In this document: positions 8,081 to 17,016 of the stretch, piece after piece
Layout: every line of letters begins with the position of its first letter
How positions within the stretch are numbered: the first letter of the stretch is position 1
Source: Streptomyces sp. TP-A0356
Lineage (GTDB): Bacteria > Actinomycetota > Actinomycetes > Streptomycetales > Streptomycetaceae
Assembly: GCF_001417775.1 (NCBI RefSeq)
Contig: NZ_BBZJ01000024.1
Span: 1-64,000 of the forward strand
DNA length: 64,000 nt
Reading direction: 5' to 3'
The notes under the pieces: model-generated
The model's input: only the letters and a program-made list of their open reading frames with translations
The model's database searches: none
What the model was told of the DNA's origin: nothing
Made by a program: the position numbers and the translations under genes

Positions 8081-9084
8081 CAGCTCTCCGCCTCCCACTG
8101 CAAGCGCCCCACAGCGTCAAGGATCCGGTCGACGCCCGGCAGATGGTGCCGCTCCAGCATCGGTGGCGGATACGGGATGTCGAACCCGGCCACCCGCAGC
8201 ACCGGTGCCTCCAGATGGTGGAAGCAGCGCTCGGTCACGCGCGCGGCGATCTCCCCGCCCGGCCCGCCGAAGCCGGTCGACTCGTGGACGACCACGGCCC
8301 GGCCCGTGCGGCGCACGGACGCGGTGACCGTCTCGTCGTCGAACGGCACCAGAGAGCGCAGGTCGACGACTTCGAGGTCCCAGCCCTCGGCGCGCGCCGC
8401 CTCGGCGGCCTCCAGGCAGACGGGCACCGACGGGCCGTACGTGATGAGCGTGGCGCTGCGGCCCGAGCGCCGCACCACCGCACGCCCTATCGGTTCAACG
8501 GCCTCGGGCTCCTCGGGGTTCCAGGAGTCCTTCGACCAGTAGAGCCTCTTGGGCTCCAGGAAGACGACCGGGTCGTCGCAGGCGATGGCGGCGCGCAGCA
8601 GTCCGTACGCGTCGGCGACCGTCGCGGGCGTGACGACATACAGGCCCGGAGTCGCCATGTAGTAGGCCTCGGAGGAGTCACTGTGGTGCTCGACGCCGCC
8701 GATGCCGCCCCCGTAGGGGACACGGATGGTGAGCGGCAGCGGCATCGCGCCGCGCGTGCGGTTGCGCATGCGCGAGACGTGGCTGACCAGTTGCTCGAAG
8801 GCGGGGTAGGCGAACGCGTCGAACTGCATCTCCACGACCGGCCTGAGGCCGTACATCGCCATGCCGACGGCCGTGCCGAGGATGCCCGCCTCGGCGAGCG
8901 GGGTGTCCGTGCAGCGGTCGTCGCCGAACTCCTTCGCGAGCCCGTCCGTGACCCGGAAGACACCACCGAGGGTGCCCACGTCCTCGCCCATGACGTGCAC
9001 GGACGGGTCGGCCGCCATGGCGTCGCGCAACGCGCGCGTGAGGGCCTGCGCCATGGTGGCCGGCTTGACGGCGACGGTCGTCAT
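8080..9084 (-). CDS. bkdB: Branched-chain 2-oxoacid dehydrogenase E1 beta subunit
   Basis: 334 aa, the usual size. Transketolase pyrimidine domain: ALRDAMAADPSVHVMGEDVG, PLAEAGILGTAVGMAMYGLR, PVVEMQFDAFAYPAFEQLVS, IRVPYGGGIGGVEHHSDS. C-terminal transketolase domain: ATLITYGPSV, DLEVVDLRSLVPFDDETV. With the E1 alpha subunit it forms the thiamine-diphosphate decarboxylase. Both ends overlap neighbours by ATGA, showing a bkdABC operon transcribed leftward. Confidence 0.96.
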   Translation of the reverse strand: MTTVAVKPATMAQALTRALRDAMAADPSVHVMGEDVGTLGGVFRVTDGLAKEFGDDRCTDTPLAEAGILGTAVGMAMYGLRPVVEMQFDAFAYPAFEQLVSHVSRMRNRTRGAMPLPLTIRVPYGGGIGGVEHHSDSSEAYYMATPGLYVVTPATVADAYGLLRAAIACDDPVVFLEPKRLYWSKDSWNPEEPEAVEPIGRAVVRRSGRSATLITYGPSVPVCLEAAEAARAEGWDLEVVDLRSLVPFDDETVTASVRRTGRAVVVHESTGFGGPGGEIAARVTERCFHHLEAPVLRVAGFDIPYPPPMLERHHLPGVDRILDAVGRLQWEAES

Positions 9085-10226
9085 CGCCCGGCTCCTTCCG
9101 GTCCTGCGGTCTCCGCGTCCAGCTCCGCCCGCAGCTGGGCCTGCTGCTCCAGGAGTTGGGGAGTGGGCTGGGCGTACACGTGGGCGAAGAGGTCCATCGG
9201 GTCGAGCGCCGGGTCCTGGTTCATCCGCGTCCGCAGGTCCGCCGCCAGCGCCTCGGCGTCCTCGCGCGCGGCCCGTACCCCCTCCTCGTCGAGCAGCCCG
9301 CGCTCCGTCAACTCCCGCTCCAGCAGCAGGATCGGGTCGTGGTCGCGCCAGGCCTCGATCTCGGCTTCGCCGCGGTAGCGGGTCGCGTCGTCGGCGTTCG
9401 TATGGGCGTCGATGCGGTACGTCACCGCCTCGACGAGCGTGGGACCGCCGCCCGCGCGCGCGTGCCGCACGGCGTCGGTGAGGACCTCGTGCACGGCGGC
9501 CGCGTCGTTGCCGTCGACCAGACGGCCCGGCATGCCGTAACCGACGGCCTTGTGGGCCAGGGAGGGCGCCGCGGTCTGCTTGGCGAGCGGGACGGAGATC
9601 GCGAAGCCGTTGTTCTGGACGAGGAAGACGACCGGTGCCTGCCAGACGGCGGCGAAGTTCAGGGCCTCGTGGAAGTCGCCCTCGCTGGTGCCGCCGTCGC
9701 CGACCATGGCGAGCGCGACCACGTCGTCGCCCTTCAGGCGTGCGGCGTGCGCGAGGCCCACGGCGTGCGGGAGCTGGGTGGCGAGCGGGGTGCACAGGGG
9801 CGCCACACGGTGCGTGTACGGGTCGTAGCCGGTGTGCCGGTCGCCGCGCAGCAGGGTCAGGGCCTCGACGGGGTCGACGCCGCGGGCGACGGCGGCGAGC
9901 GTGTCCCGGTAGCTGGGGAAGAGCCAGTCGCGCTCCTGCAGGACGAGCGCGGCGGCGACCTGGCAGGCCTCCTGACCGGTGCTGGAGGGGTAGACGGCCA
10001 GGCGGCCCTGCTTGGTGAGCGCCGTCGCCTGCGCGTTGTACCTGCGGCCGCGCACCAGCTGGGCGTACAGCAGGCGCAGCAGCTCCGGGTCGGCCTTGGC
10101 GGCCGTCTCGGTGCCGAGGACGCGGTACGGGAGCGCGTCGGGCAGCAGCGGAGCGGGGTCGGTGCGGGGCTGCCAGGCGGGCGGCGGGGTCGGCCGGTAG
10201 GCACCTCGCTGCTCCATGACCGTCAT
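9081..10226 (-). CDS. bkdA: Branched-chain 2-oxoacid dehydrogenase E1 alpha subunit
   Basis: About 381 aa, first gene of the bkd operon. The thiamine-diphosphate motif MVGDGGTSEGDFHEALNFAA...VVFLVQNNGFAIS is clear, as are YPSSTGQEACQVAAAL and EAVTYRIDAHTNADDATRYR, the phosphorylation-loop region. ATG at 10226 has GAGGAGG seven bases upstream; an upstream in-frame start at 10283 is not needed. The upstream gap carries a palindrome shared with the PAA genes (10286-10299) and a divergent Lrp-type regulator. Confidence 0.95.
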   Translation of the reverse strand: MTVMEQRGAYRPTPPPAWQPRTDPAPLLPDALPYRVLGTETAAKADPELLRLLYAQLVRGRRYNAQATALTKQGRLAVYPSSTGQEACQVAAALVLQERDWLFPSYRDTLAAVARGVDPVEALTLLRGDRHTGYDPYTHRVAPLCTPLATQLPHAVGLAHAARLKGDDVVALAMVGDGGTSEGDFHEALNFAAVWQAPVVFLVQNNGFAISVPLAKQTAAPSLAHKAVGYGMPGRLVDGNDAAAVHEVLTDAVRHARAGGGPTLVEAVTYRIDAHTNADDATRYRGEAEIEAWRDHDPILLLERELTERGLLDEEGVRAAREDAEALAADLRTRMNQDPALDPMDLFAHVYAQPTPQLLEQQAQLRAELDAETAGPEGAGR

Positions 10227-10285
10227 GACGGCACCTCCTCGTGGGAGCGGCTTCGGGCGCGCCACGGGAGTGATGCGCCTCACCT

Positions 10286-10299
10286 ACCGATTGTTCGGT
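10286..10299. promoter_or_regulatory. PaaR-type palindrome upstream of bkdA
   Basis: ACCGATTGTTCGGT differs by one base from the palindrome found at the two PAA promoters in this window (13088 and 18241). It lies about 60 bp upstream of the bkdA start, between bkdA and the Lrp-type gene. Confidence 0.55.
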
Positions 10300-10333
10300 C
10301 GTCGGCACAATTTGGCTACAGGCGCCTCCAGGC

Positions 10334-10355
10334 TGTGGACAAACGGTTCTCCACA
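10334..10355. promoter_or_regulatory. Inverted pair of DnaA boxes in the bkdA-bkdR gap
   Basis: TGTGGACAA (10334-10342) is a perfect reverse DnaA box (TTGTCCACA). TTCTCCACA (10347-10355) is a one-mismatch box facing it four bases away. Both lie outside genes. Confidence 0.6.
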
Positions 10356-10400
10356 ACCTGAGATGGATGCAGTACGTCCATGGTAGAGAGGCGGGGGCGC

Positions 10401-10901
10401 GTGGCATCTGAACAAATGGCCGAGCCCGAGAAGCACGGCCTCACGTTGCCGCCCCCGCGCCCCCTCGACGCCATCGACCGGGACATCCTGCAGATGCTCC
10501 AGGCGGACGGCCGTGCCTCCATACGGTCGGTCGCCGAGCGCGTCCACGTCTCGCGCGCCAACGCCTACGCACGGATCAACCGGCTGGTCGAGGACGGCGT
10601 GATCCGCGGATTCGGTGCCCGGGTGGATCACGAACGCGCGGGTCAGGGCACCTCGGCGTACATCACGCTGAAGATCGTGCAGAACTCCTGGCGCACGGTC
10701 CGCGAGCAGCTGCGCGTGCTCCCCGGCGCCTCCCACATCGCCCTGGTGGGCGGCGACTTCGACGTGCTGCTGCTGGTGCACACACCGGACAACAGGGCGC
10801 TGCGCGAGCTGGTCCTCACCCGGCTGCAGGCGATCCCCGAAGTGCTCAGCACACGCACGCTCCTGGTGTTCGAGGAAGAGGACCTGGAGCCGGAGAGCTG
10901 A
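10401..10901 (+). CDS. bkdR: Lrp/AsnC-family regulator of the bkd operon
   Basis: About 166 aa. N-terminal helix-turn-helix: LDAIDRDILQMLQADGRASI...VAERVHVSRANAYARINRLVEDGVI. C-terminal RAM ligand-binding domain: GTSAYITLKIVQ ... HIALVGGDFDVLLLVHTPDN. It diverges from bkdA, the arrangement expected of a feast/famine regulator controlling branched-chain acid breakdown. GTG at 10401 has GAGAGG at proper spacing; ATG at 10380 and ATG at 10437 are alternatives. The role in bkd control is inferred from position and family. Confidence 0.88.
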   Translation: MASEQMAEPEKHGLTLPPPRPLDAIDRDILQMLQADGRASIRSVAERVHVSRANAYARINRLVEDGVIRGFGARVDHERAGQGTSAYITLKIVQNSWRTVREQLRVLPGASHIALVGGDFDVLLLVHTPDNRALRELVLTRLQAIPEVLSTRTLLVFEEEDLEPES

Positions 10902-10929
10902 CCACGACAGGCGCCCACGCCGCCCCGCC

Positions 10930-11520
10930 TCAGTGGTTCTCGCGCAGCCCCGAGAAGGCCACCTGCACGACCGCGTCCGCCACTTCCCGCTCGCCCATGC
11001 CGCGCCCGTCGGGCCGGTACCACTCCACGATCGAGTTGATCATCCCGAAGACGAGCCGTGTGGCGAGCCGCACCTCCACGTCGCCGCGCACGTCCCCGTC
11101 GGCGGCCGCCGCCTTGAGCAGTTCGGCGACCCGGTGGTCGAACTCGCGGCGCCGCTCCAGCGCCCACCGTTCCGTGCCGGTGTTGCCGCGCACCCGCAGC
11201 AGCAGCGTCACGTAGGGCAGTTCGGCTATGAGCACCTCGACCATGCGCCGTACGACGTACTCCAGCCGCTCCACGGCACGCCCTTCGCGCGCGTGCTCCT
11301 CGTCGAGGATCCCGAAGAGACCCTCCAGCGCTCGGCTGACGGCGCGGCGCAGCAGCTCCTCCTTGCCCGCGACATGGTGGTAGATCGACGACTTGGAGAT
11401 GCCGGCCGCCCTGGAGAGGTGCTCCATGGAGGTGCCGTCGTAGCCGCGCTCGTTGAAGACCTGCACGGCCACCGACAGCAGGCTCTCGGGGGTGTACGTG
11501 TCGCGCTTGGCGGTCGTCAT
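10930..11520 (-). CDS. paaR: TetR-family regulator, probable PaaR
   Basis: 196 aa. The N-terminal TetR helix-turn-helix is RDTYTPESLLSVAVQVFNER...DGTSMEHLSRAAGISKSSIYHHVAGKEELL; the C-terminal ligand domain is all-helical. Its ATG overlaps the paaH stop (ATGA), so it is made from the paaH transcript. Phenylacetate genes of actinobacteria are known to be repressed by a TetR protein (PaaR) released by phenylacetyl-CoA. Its position next to paaH, paaN and paaABCDE and the palindromes at 13088 and 18241 support this. Exact ligand and sites are inferred. Confidence 0.82.
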   Translation of the reverse strand: MTTAKRDTYTPESLLSVAVQVFNERGYDGTSMEHLSRAAGISKSSIYHHVAGKEELLRRAVSRALEGLFGILDEEHAREGRAVERLEYVVRRMVEVLIAELPYVTLLLRVRGNTGTERWALERRREFDHRVAELLKAAAADGDVRGDVEVRLATRLVFGMINSIVEWYRPDGRGMGEREVADAVVQVAFSGLRENH

Positions 11521-13031
11521 GAGGTGCCCTCCCGCTTCTCGGAGGCGTACGCGTGCCGGTAGAGCGCGAGGGACGGGGCGTACCGGCCGGACGGGTCGCG
11601 CATGTGCAGATCGTCCAGGAGGTCATAGGCCCAGCCGCGGCCGAGCCCGCGGCCCCACTCGAAGGGGCCGAGCGGGTAGGTGACACCGAGGCGCATGGCC
11701 GTGTCGATGTCCTCCTCCGTGGCCACGCCCTTGGCGACCGCATCGTGCGCGAGGTCGACGATCCGGGCCACCGTACGGGCGACGATCATGCCGGGCACGT
11801 CCCCGATGACGCTGACGTCCTTGCCGAGTGCCTGGAAGAGCCCGGTGGCCTCGGCGAGGGTCTGCGGGTTGGTGTCCTGGGAGGCGGACAGGGCGATGCG
11901 GGTCGCCCTGCGGTAGTCGAGTGCGAGGTCGAAGTAGACGACGTCACGGAACTCCACGGACGTCTGCCCGTCGGTGAGGACCAGCTGGCCGCCGCTGGGC
12001 AGCACCAGACGGGTCCCGTGGTCCTCCTCGTCCTCACGTACGGAGATGCCCGCCTCGCGGATCAGCGCGAGCAGTTCGCAGGCGGGTCCCAGGTCGCCCT
12101 CGGCGACGACGTACGCCGGCGCCTGCGCCTTCTCCGCGGTGTGCGGCTCGGGCCGCTCGGCACCGTCCCCGTAGTCGTACCAGCCGTGTCCGCTCTTGCG
12201 GCCGAGCCTGCCCGACTCGACCAGCCGCCGCTGGGCGAGCGAGGGGGTGAAGCGCACGTCCCGGAAGAAGGACTCCCACACGGAGCGGGTGACGGATTCG
12301 TTGACGTCCTGCCCGATGAGGTCGGTCAGTTCGAAGGCGCCCATCCGGAAGCCGCCCGATTCACGCAGGACCGCGTCGATGGTGGCGGGGTCGGCGGCCT
12401 GTGCCTCGTACACCGCGAACGCCTCCGCGTAGAAGGGCCGCGCGATGCGGTTGACGATGAAGCCGGGGGTGTCGGCGCAGGCGACCGGCGTCTTGCCCCA
12501 GGCACGCGCCGTCTCGTACGCGCGCGTGGCCGACGTGACGTCGGTGGCGAACCCGGAGACGACCTCCACGAGCGGCATCAGCGGCGCGGGGTTGAAGAAG
12601 TGCAGGCCGACGAGGCGACCCGGGCTGCGCAGGGCGCCGCCGATGGCCGTCACGGACAGGGACGAGGTGTTGGTGGCGAGCAAACAGTCGTCGCCGACGA
12701 TGTCCTCCAGCTCCCGCAGCAGCTGCTGTTTCGCCTCCAGGCGCTCCAGGACCGCCTCGACGACGAGTGAGCAGTCCGCGAGCTCGGCCAGGTGCCCGGC
12801 GGGCAGCAGACGGGCGCGGGCGGCGTCCCGCTCGGCCCCGGTGAGCCGATCCTTGTCGACGAGCCGGTCCAGGCGGGCGCCGATCGCGGCGGCCGCCTCC
12901 TGGGCGCGGCCGGGGACGGCGTCGTACAGCCGCACGGGGTGGCCCGCGACCAGCGCGACCTGGGCGATGCCCTGACCCATGGTGCCGGTGCCGACGACGG
13001 CCACGGGGCTGCTGAGGTCGAGTGCTGTCAT
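11517..13031 (-). CDS. paaH: 3-hydroxyacyl-CoA dehydrogenase (3-hydroxyadipyl-CoA dehydrogenase)
   Basis: 504 aa with a Rossmann NAD domain followed by two C-terminal 3HCDH domains, the long PaaH form. Visible motifs are VAVVGTGTMGQGIAQVALVAGH, LATNTSSLSVTAIG, GLHFFNPAPLMPLVEVV and TPGFIVNRIARPFYAEAF, with a second dimer domain around GDVPGMIVARTVARIVDLA. It oxidises 3-hydroxyadipyl-CoA in the lower phenylacetate pathway. It is the first gene of a leftward unit with the TetR gene, divergent from paaN across a gap that holds the operator palindrome. Confidence 0.92.
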   Translation of the reverse strand: MTALDLSSPVAVVGTGTMGQGIAQVALVAGHPVRLYDAVPGRAQEAAAAIGARLDRLVDKDRLTGAERDAARARLLPAGHLAELADCSLVVEAVLERLEAKQQLLRELEDIVGDDCLLATNTSSLSVTAIGGALRSPGRLVGLHFFNPAPLMPLVEVVSGFATDVTSATRAYETARAWGKTPVACADTPGFIVNRIARPFYAEAFAVYEAQAADPATIDAVLRESGGFRMGAFELTDLIGQDVNESVTRSVWESFFRDVRFTPSLAQRRLVESGRLGRKSGHGWYDYGDGAERPEPHTAEKAQAPAYVVAEGDLGPACELLALIREAGISVREDEEDHGTRLVLPSGGQLVLTDGQTSVEFRDVVYFDLALDYRRATRIALSASQDTNPQTLAEATGLFQALGKDVSVIGDVPGMIVARTVARIVDLAHDAVAKGVATEEDIDTAMRLGVTYPLGPFEWGRGLGRGWAYDLLDDLHMRDPSGRYAPSLALYRHAYASEKREGTS

Positions 13032-13087
13032 GTGCGCGATCCTCCCGCACGACGTTTTCCACAGATGCGGCGGACCCCCTTGTCCCG

Positions 13088-13101
13088 ACCGATCGTTCGG
13101 T
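13088..13101. promoter_or_regulatory. PaaR-type operator between paaH and paaN
   Basis: ACCGATCGTTCGGT is a near-perfect 14-bp palindrome in the 149-bp divergent gap. It matches the core ACCGNNCGNNCGGT that I recall for PaaR of Corynebacterium glutamicum, and it matches the site upstream of paaA. TACTCTAAC immediately after it could be a -10 region for paaN. Confidence 0.75.
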
Positions 13102-13180
13102 TACTCTAACTCTGTCCGGCTGTTCCTGCCCAGGTCACGAGCTCGAGGAAGAGCTCACAAGACGAGGAGGTTGGTCCCGC

Positions 13181-14872
13181 ATGGCCGCCGAACTCACCGC
13201 GCACCAGCTGATCGCCCAGCACCGGCCCACCCTCGACCAGGCGCTGGAAGCGATCCGCACGCGCGCGTACTGGTCCCCGCACCCCGAGCACCCCAAGGCG
13301 TACGGCGAGAACGGGGGCCTGGACGCGGCGGCGGGCAAGGCCGCCTTCGACGCCCTCCTCGGCACCCGTCTCGACCTCGGCCAGCCCGGCACGGACGACT
13401 GGACGGGCGAGGAGGTCTCGCCGTACGGAATCGAGCTGGGGATCACCTACCCCCACGTGGACATCGACGTGCTGCTGCCCGCCATGCGCGCGGGCCGGAC
13501 GGCGTGGCGCGACGCGGGCGCGGAGATGCGCGCGGTGGTGTGCCTGGAGATCCTCAAGCGCATCAACGAGCGGACGCACGAGTTCGCGCACGCGGTCATG
13601 CACACCAGCGGCCAGGCCTTCATGATGGCGTTCCAGGCAGGCGGCCCGCACGCCCAGGACCGAGGCCTTGAGGCGGTGGCGTACGCGTACGTGGAGCAGG
13701 TCCGCACGCCCGACACCGCGGAGTGGACCAAGCCCCAGGGCAAGCGAGACCCGCTCGCGCTGACCAAGACCTTCAAGGCCGTCCCGCTCGGCATCGCACT
13801 GGTCATCGGCTGCAACACCTTCCCGACGTGGAACGGCTACCCGGGCCTGTTCGCGTCCCTGGCCACCGGCAACGCTGTCCTGGTGAAGCCCCACCCGCGC
13901 GCGGTGCTGCCGCTCGCGCTCACCGTGCAGGTGGCCCGCGAGGTGCTCACCGAGGCGGGCTTCGACCCGAACCTGGTGGCGCTGGCCGCCGAGCGTCCCG
14001 GTGAGGGCATCGCCAGGACACTGGCCGTGCGCCCGGAGATCCGGATCATCGACTACACGGGGTCCACGGCGTTCGGCGACTGGCTGGAGGCCAACGCCCG
14101 CCAGGCGCAGGTCCACACGGAGAAGGCCGGCGTCAACACGGTGATCGTGGAGTCGACGGACGACTACAAGGGGATGCTGTCGAACCTGGCGTTCTCCCTG
14201 TCGCTGTACAGCGGCCAGATGTGCACCACCCCGCAGAACCTGCTGATCCCGCGGGACGGCATCACCACCGACGAGGGCCCGAAGTCGTACGACGAGGTGG
14301 TCGCCGATCTCGCGCGCTCGGTCGCCGGCCTGCTCGGCGACGACGCCCGCGCGAACGCACTGCTCGGAGCGATCGTGAACCCGGACGTCAAGGCCCGTCT
14401 GGAGGCAGCGGCCGGCCTCGGCGAAGTCGCCCTGCCCTCCCGGGAGATCACCAACCCGGAGTTCCCTCAGGCGGTCGTGCGCACACCGCTGATCGTGAAG
14501 CTCGACGGCGCCAAGCCGGACGCGGAGGCCGCCTATATGAGCGAGTGCTTCGGCCCCGTCTCCTTCGCCGTCGCGGTCGACTCGGCAGCGGACGCGGTGG
14601 AGCTGCTGCGGCGCACGATCCGGGACAAGGGTGCGATGACCGTCGGCGCGTACACCACCTCCGCCGAGGTCGAGCAGGCCGTCGAGGATGTCTGTCTGGA
14701 GGAGTGCGCCCAGCTGTCGCTCAACCTGACCGGCGGGGTGTACGTCAACCAGACGGCCGCCTTCTCCGACTTCCACGGCTCGGGCGGCAACCCGGCGGCC
14801 AACGCGGCCCTGTGCGACGGGGCGTTCGTGGCGAACCGCTTCCGTGTGGTGGAGGTCCGCCGGGAGGCGTAG
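13181..14872 (+). CDS. paaN: Phenylacetic acid degradation protein PaaN (aldehyde dehydrogenase)
   Basis: 563 aa. ATG at 13181 follows GAGGAGG at good spacing. ALDH-superfamily features are CNTFPTWNGYPGLFASLATGNAVLVKP, IDYTGSTAFGDWLE, the catalytic Cys in SLYSGQMCTTPQNLLIP, and NLTGGVYVNQTAAFSDFHG near the end. It is the actinobacterial PaaN type, without the hydratase half of enterobacterial PaaZ, and would oxidise the ring-opened semialdehyde. The gene diverges from paaH over the operator and ends seven bases from the convergent methyltransferase gene. Confidence 0.92.
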   Translation: MAAELTAHQLIAQHRPTLDQALEAIRTRAYWSPHPEHPKAYGENGGLDAAAGKAAFDALLGTRLDLGQPGTDDWTGEEVSPYGIELGITYPHVDIDVLLPAMRAGRTAWRDAGAEMRAVVCLEILKRINERTHEFAHAVMHTSGQAFMMAFQAGGPHAQDRGLEAVAYAYVEQVRTPDTAEWTKPQGKRDPLALTKTFKAVPLGIALVIGCNTFPTWNGYPGLFASLATGNAVLVKPHPRAVLPLALTVQVAREVLTEAGFDPNLVALAAERPGEGIARTLAVRPEIRIIDYTGSTAFGDWLEANARQAQVHTEKAGVNTVIVESTDDYKGMLSNLAFSLSLYSGQMCTTPQNLLIPRDGITTDEGPKSYDEVVADLARSVAGLLGDDARANALLGAIVNPDVKARLEAAAGLGEVALPSREITNPEFPQAVVRTPLIVKLDGAKPDAEAAYMSECFGPVSFAVAVDSAADAVELLRRTIRDKGAMTVGAYTTSAEVEQAVEDVCLEECAQLSLNLTGGVYVNQTAAFSDFHGSGGNPAANAALCDGAFVANRFRVVEVRREA

Positions 14873-14879
14873 CTCCGGC

Positions 14880-15650
14880 TCAGGCGGGTGCGCCCCCGGT
14901 GGCGCTCCAGTGGTACAGCGTCATGGCCACGCTGGTCGCGAGGTTGTAGCTGGAGACCTGGGGGCGCATCGGCAGCGACACCAGATGGTCGGTGCGGGCG
15001 CGGAGTTCGGCGGACAGGCCGGTGCGCTCCGAGCCGAACGCGAGCACCGCATCGTCCGGAAGCTTCATCGCCCGGATGTCCTCGCCCTCCGGGTCCAGCG
15101 CGAAGACCGGGCCCGGAGGCAGCTCGGGCACGGACAGCCGCTCCACGGCGGTCGCGAAGTGGAGCCCGGCCCCGCCGCGGACGACCGTGGGGTGCCAGGG
15201 ATCGAGGGTGCCCGTCGTGACCACTCCGGTGGCGCCGAACCCGGCCGCGAGCCGGATCACCGCCCCCGCGTTGCCCAGGTTGCGCGGGTTGTCGAGGACG
15301 ACGACGGGCGCGCTGCGGGGCGTGCGCCGGAGGACCTCCAGATTGGCTTCGCGCGCGGGGCGCACGGCGAGAGCGGCGACCCCGGTGGGGTGCGGACGCG
15401 GTACAAGGCCCTGGTAGAGGGCCTCGGGAACCTCCGTCAGGAGGGCGTCCAAGGTCTCTCGCACGTCGGGGGCCAACTCGTCGGCCAGGGCGAGTGCCGC
15501 CCGCCGGTCGGTGGTGACGGCGACCGGCACGCGCGCGTGGAAGCGCACCGCGTGCTTGAGCGCATGGAAGCCGTCGAGCAGGACACAGGTGTCGGCGACC
15601 CTGCGCCAGATGCTCAGCGGGTCGGTGGTGGAGCGGGCCGGGTCCGTCAT
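14880..15650 (-). CDS. SpoU/TrmH-family RNA 2'-O-methyltransferase
   Basis: 256 aa with the three SPOUT motifs: NPRNLGNAGAVIRLAAGFGA (motif 1), LAFGSERTGLS (motif 2) and SYNLATSVAMTLYHW (motif 3), which form the deep-knot SAM site. An N-terminal substrate-binding segment of about 100 residues precedes it. The RNA target (tRNA or rRNA) cannot be told from the sequence. It converges with paaN and is unlikely to belong to the PAA pathway. Confidence 0.9.
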   Translation of the reverse strand: MTDPARSTTDPLSIWRRVADTCVLLDGFHALKHAVRFHARVPVAVTTDRRAALALADELAPDVRETLDALLTEVPEALYQGLVPRPHPTGVAALAVRPAREANLEVLRRTPRSAPVVVLDNPRNLGNAGAVIRLAAGFGATGVVTTGTLDPWHPTVVRGGAGLHFATAVERLSVPELPPGPVFALDPEGEDIRAMKLPDDAVLAFGSERTGLSAELRARTDHLVSLPMRPQVSSYNLATSVAMTLYHWSATGGAPA

Positions 15651-15795
15651 GCCGTGCAGCCTACGTGCGACCCGGACTCCTGGCCTGCGACCGCCTCGGG
15701 CCGCCGCAGGGGCCCGGGCAGGGCTCAGCCCGTGAGCTCGCGCGCGCTCACGTGTGGCATCCGGAGTGGCTCGGGCGGGCAGCCCGAGGCGCGGC

Positions 15796-17016
15796 TCACG
15801 CCGTCGAGGTCACCTGCGAGTGCTCGGCGGCCTCGGTGGGCGTCCGCTCCCCGCGCGGACCGGGCAGCGTGCGGCGGACGCCACTCGCAGACAGCCGGCC
15901 ACGCCCGCGTGCCACCCATCCGCCCAGCCGCCGCAGGAAGGACGTCGGCAGGAACACGGCGTCGGCCGCGATCATCGCCAGCGAGAAGAACGGCAGCCCG
16001 AGGACCACGGCGATCACCGCGTGCTCGGTCATCATCAGCGCCAGCAGAACGTTCTTCACCCGCCGGTTGACCAGGGTGAACGGGAACGCGACCTGCACGG
16101 CGACGGTCCCGTACGTCACCAGCAGCACCATCGTGCCGTGCGAGGACAGCAGGTCGGACAGGGCGGGCCAGGGCGAGAAGTAGTCGAGATGGAGGGGGTA
16201 GTAGACCGCGGTGCCGTCCTGCCAGCGCGAGCCCTGGATCTTGTACCAGCCGGCGGTCGCATAGATCAGACACGCCTCGGTCATGATCACGAACAGAGCG
16301 GCGTTGTGGACGACGTTGGCGACGACGTCCAGCAGGACCCGGGGCTCCCCGAGACGGACGCGCCGGCCGACGTACCACCACAGGCCCTGCACGGCCCACA
16401 ACCCCCAGAACACGATCAGCCAGCCGCCGCTGATCCGGCCCGCGCCCGTCGCCAGGGCGAGCGCGAAACCCATGACACCCCACAGGGCGGGGCCGACCCG
16501 GTCGGGCCCGGGCAGCCGTCCACGCGCGCGTGCCGCGCAGGCGCGCCGGACGCGGCGCTCGTCCAGCGACCACACCTGCCCGCAGCGCGTGAACACCAGA
16601 TAGATCGCCATCAGATGGATGACGTTGTCGCCGCCGTCGCCCATGAAGACGCTGCGGTTCTGCAGCGACAGCACGCCCACCATGAACAGCACGGACATCG
16701 TGCGGGTGCGCCAGCCGACCAGCAGGAGTGCGCTGGACAGCACGGCGAAGGCGTACACGGCCTCGAACCACACCTGGCTGCCCGACCACATCAGGATCGT
16801 GAAGGCGTGGTTGCCGGCGATGAGCTGCCGGGCCAGGTTCCAGCTCCAGGGCCCATCGGGCCCGTACATCTCCTGCCGGTGCGGGAACTCGCGCAGCAGG
16901 AACAGCAGCCAGGTGGCGGCGAAGCCGATGCGGATGACAGCGGTCTGATACGGGCCGAGGGCGGCTTCGGTGACGCGGGCGATGCCGCGCGCGACGGACG
17001 GCGCGAACCGGTTCAT
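15796..17016 (-). CDS. HTTM-domain multi-pass membrane protein
   Basis: About 406 aa with around eight hydrophobic segments. The pattern near the N terminus (VIRIGFAATWLLFLLREFPHR...MYGPDGPWSW) and the middle block (YATAGWYKIQGSRWQDGTAVYYPLH) match the HTTM (vitamin-K-dependent carboxylase-like) family; substrates of the bacterial members are mostly unknown. ATG at 17016 overlaps the stop of the upstream DUF5819-type gene (ATGA). This pairing suggests one membrane system, perhaps modifying or exporting a partner, but the function is not known. Confidence 0.85.
   Translation of the reverse strand: MNRFAPSVARGIARVTEAALGPYQTAVIRIGFAATWLLFLLREFPHRQEMYGPDGPWSWNLARQLIAGNHAFTILMWSGSQVWFEAVYAFAVLSSALLLVGWRTRTMSVLFMVGVLSLQNRSVFMGDGGDNVIHLMAIYLVFTRCGQVWSLDERRVRRACAARARGRLPGPDRVGPALWGVMGFALALATGAGRISGGWLIVFWGLWAVQGLWWYVGRRVRLGEPRVLLDVVANVVHNAALFVIMTEACLIYATAGWYKIQGSRWQDGTAVYYPLHLDYFSPWPALSDLLSSHGTMVLLVTYGTVAVQVAFPFTLVNRRVKNVLLALMMTEHAVIAVVLGLPFFSLAMIAADAVFLPTSFLRRLGGWVARGRGRLSASGVRRTLPGPRGERTPTEAAEHSQVTSTA

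Noticed and set aside
8143..9378. Long plus-strand frames opposite bkdB and bkdA
   Set aside because: Antisense to well-identified E1 subunits; composition is typical of shadow frames.
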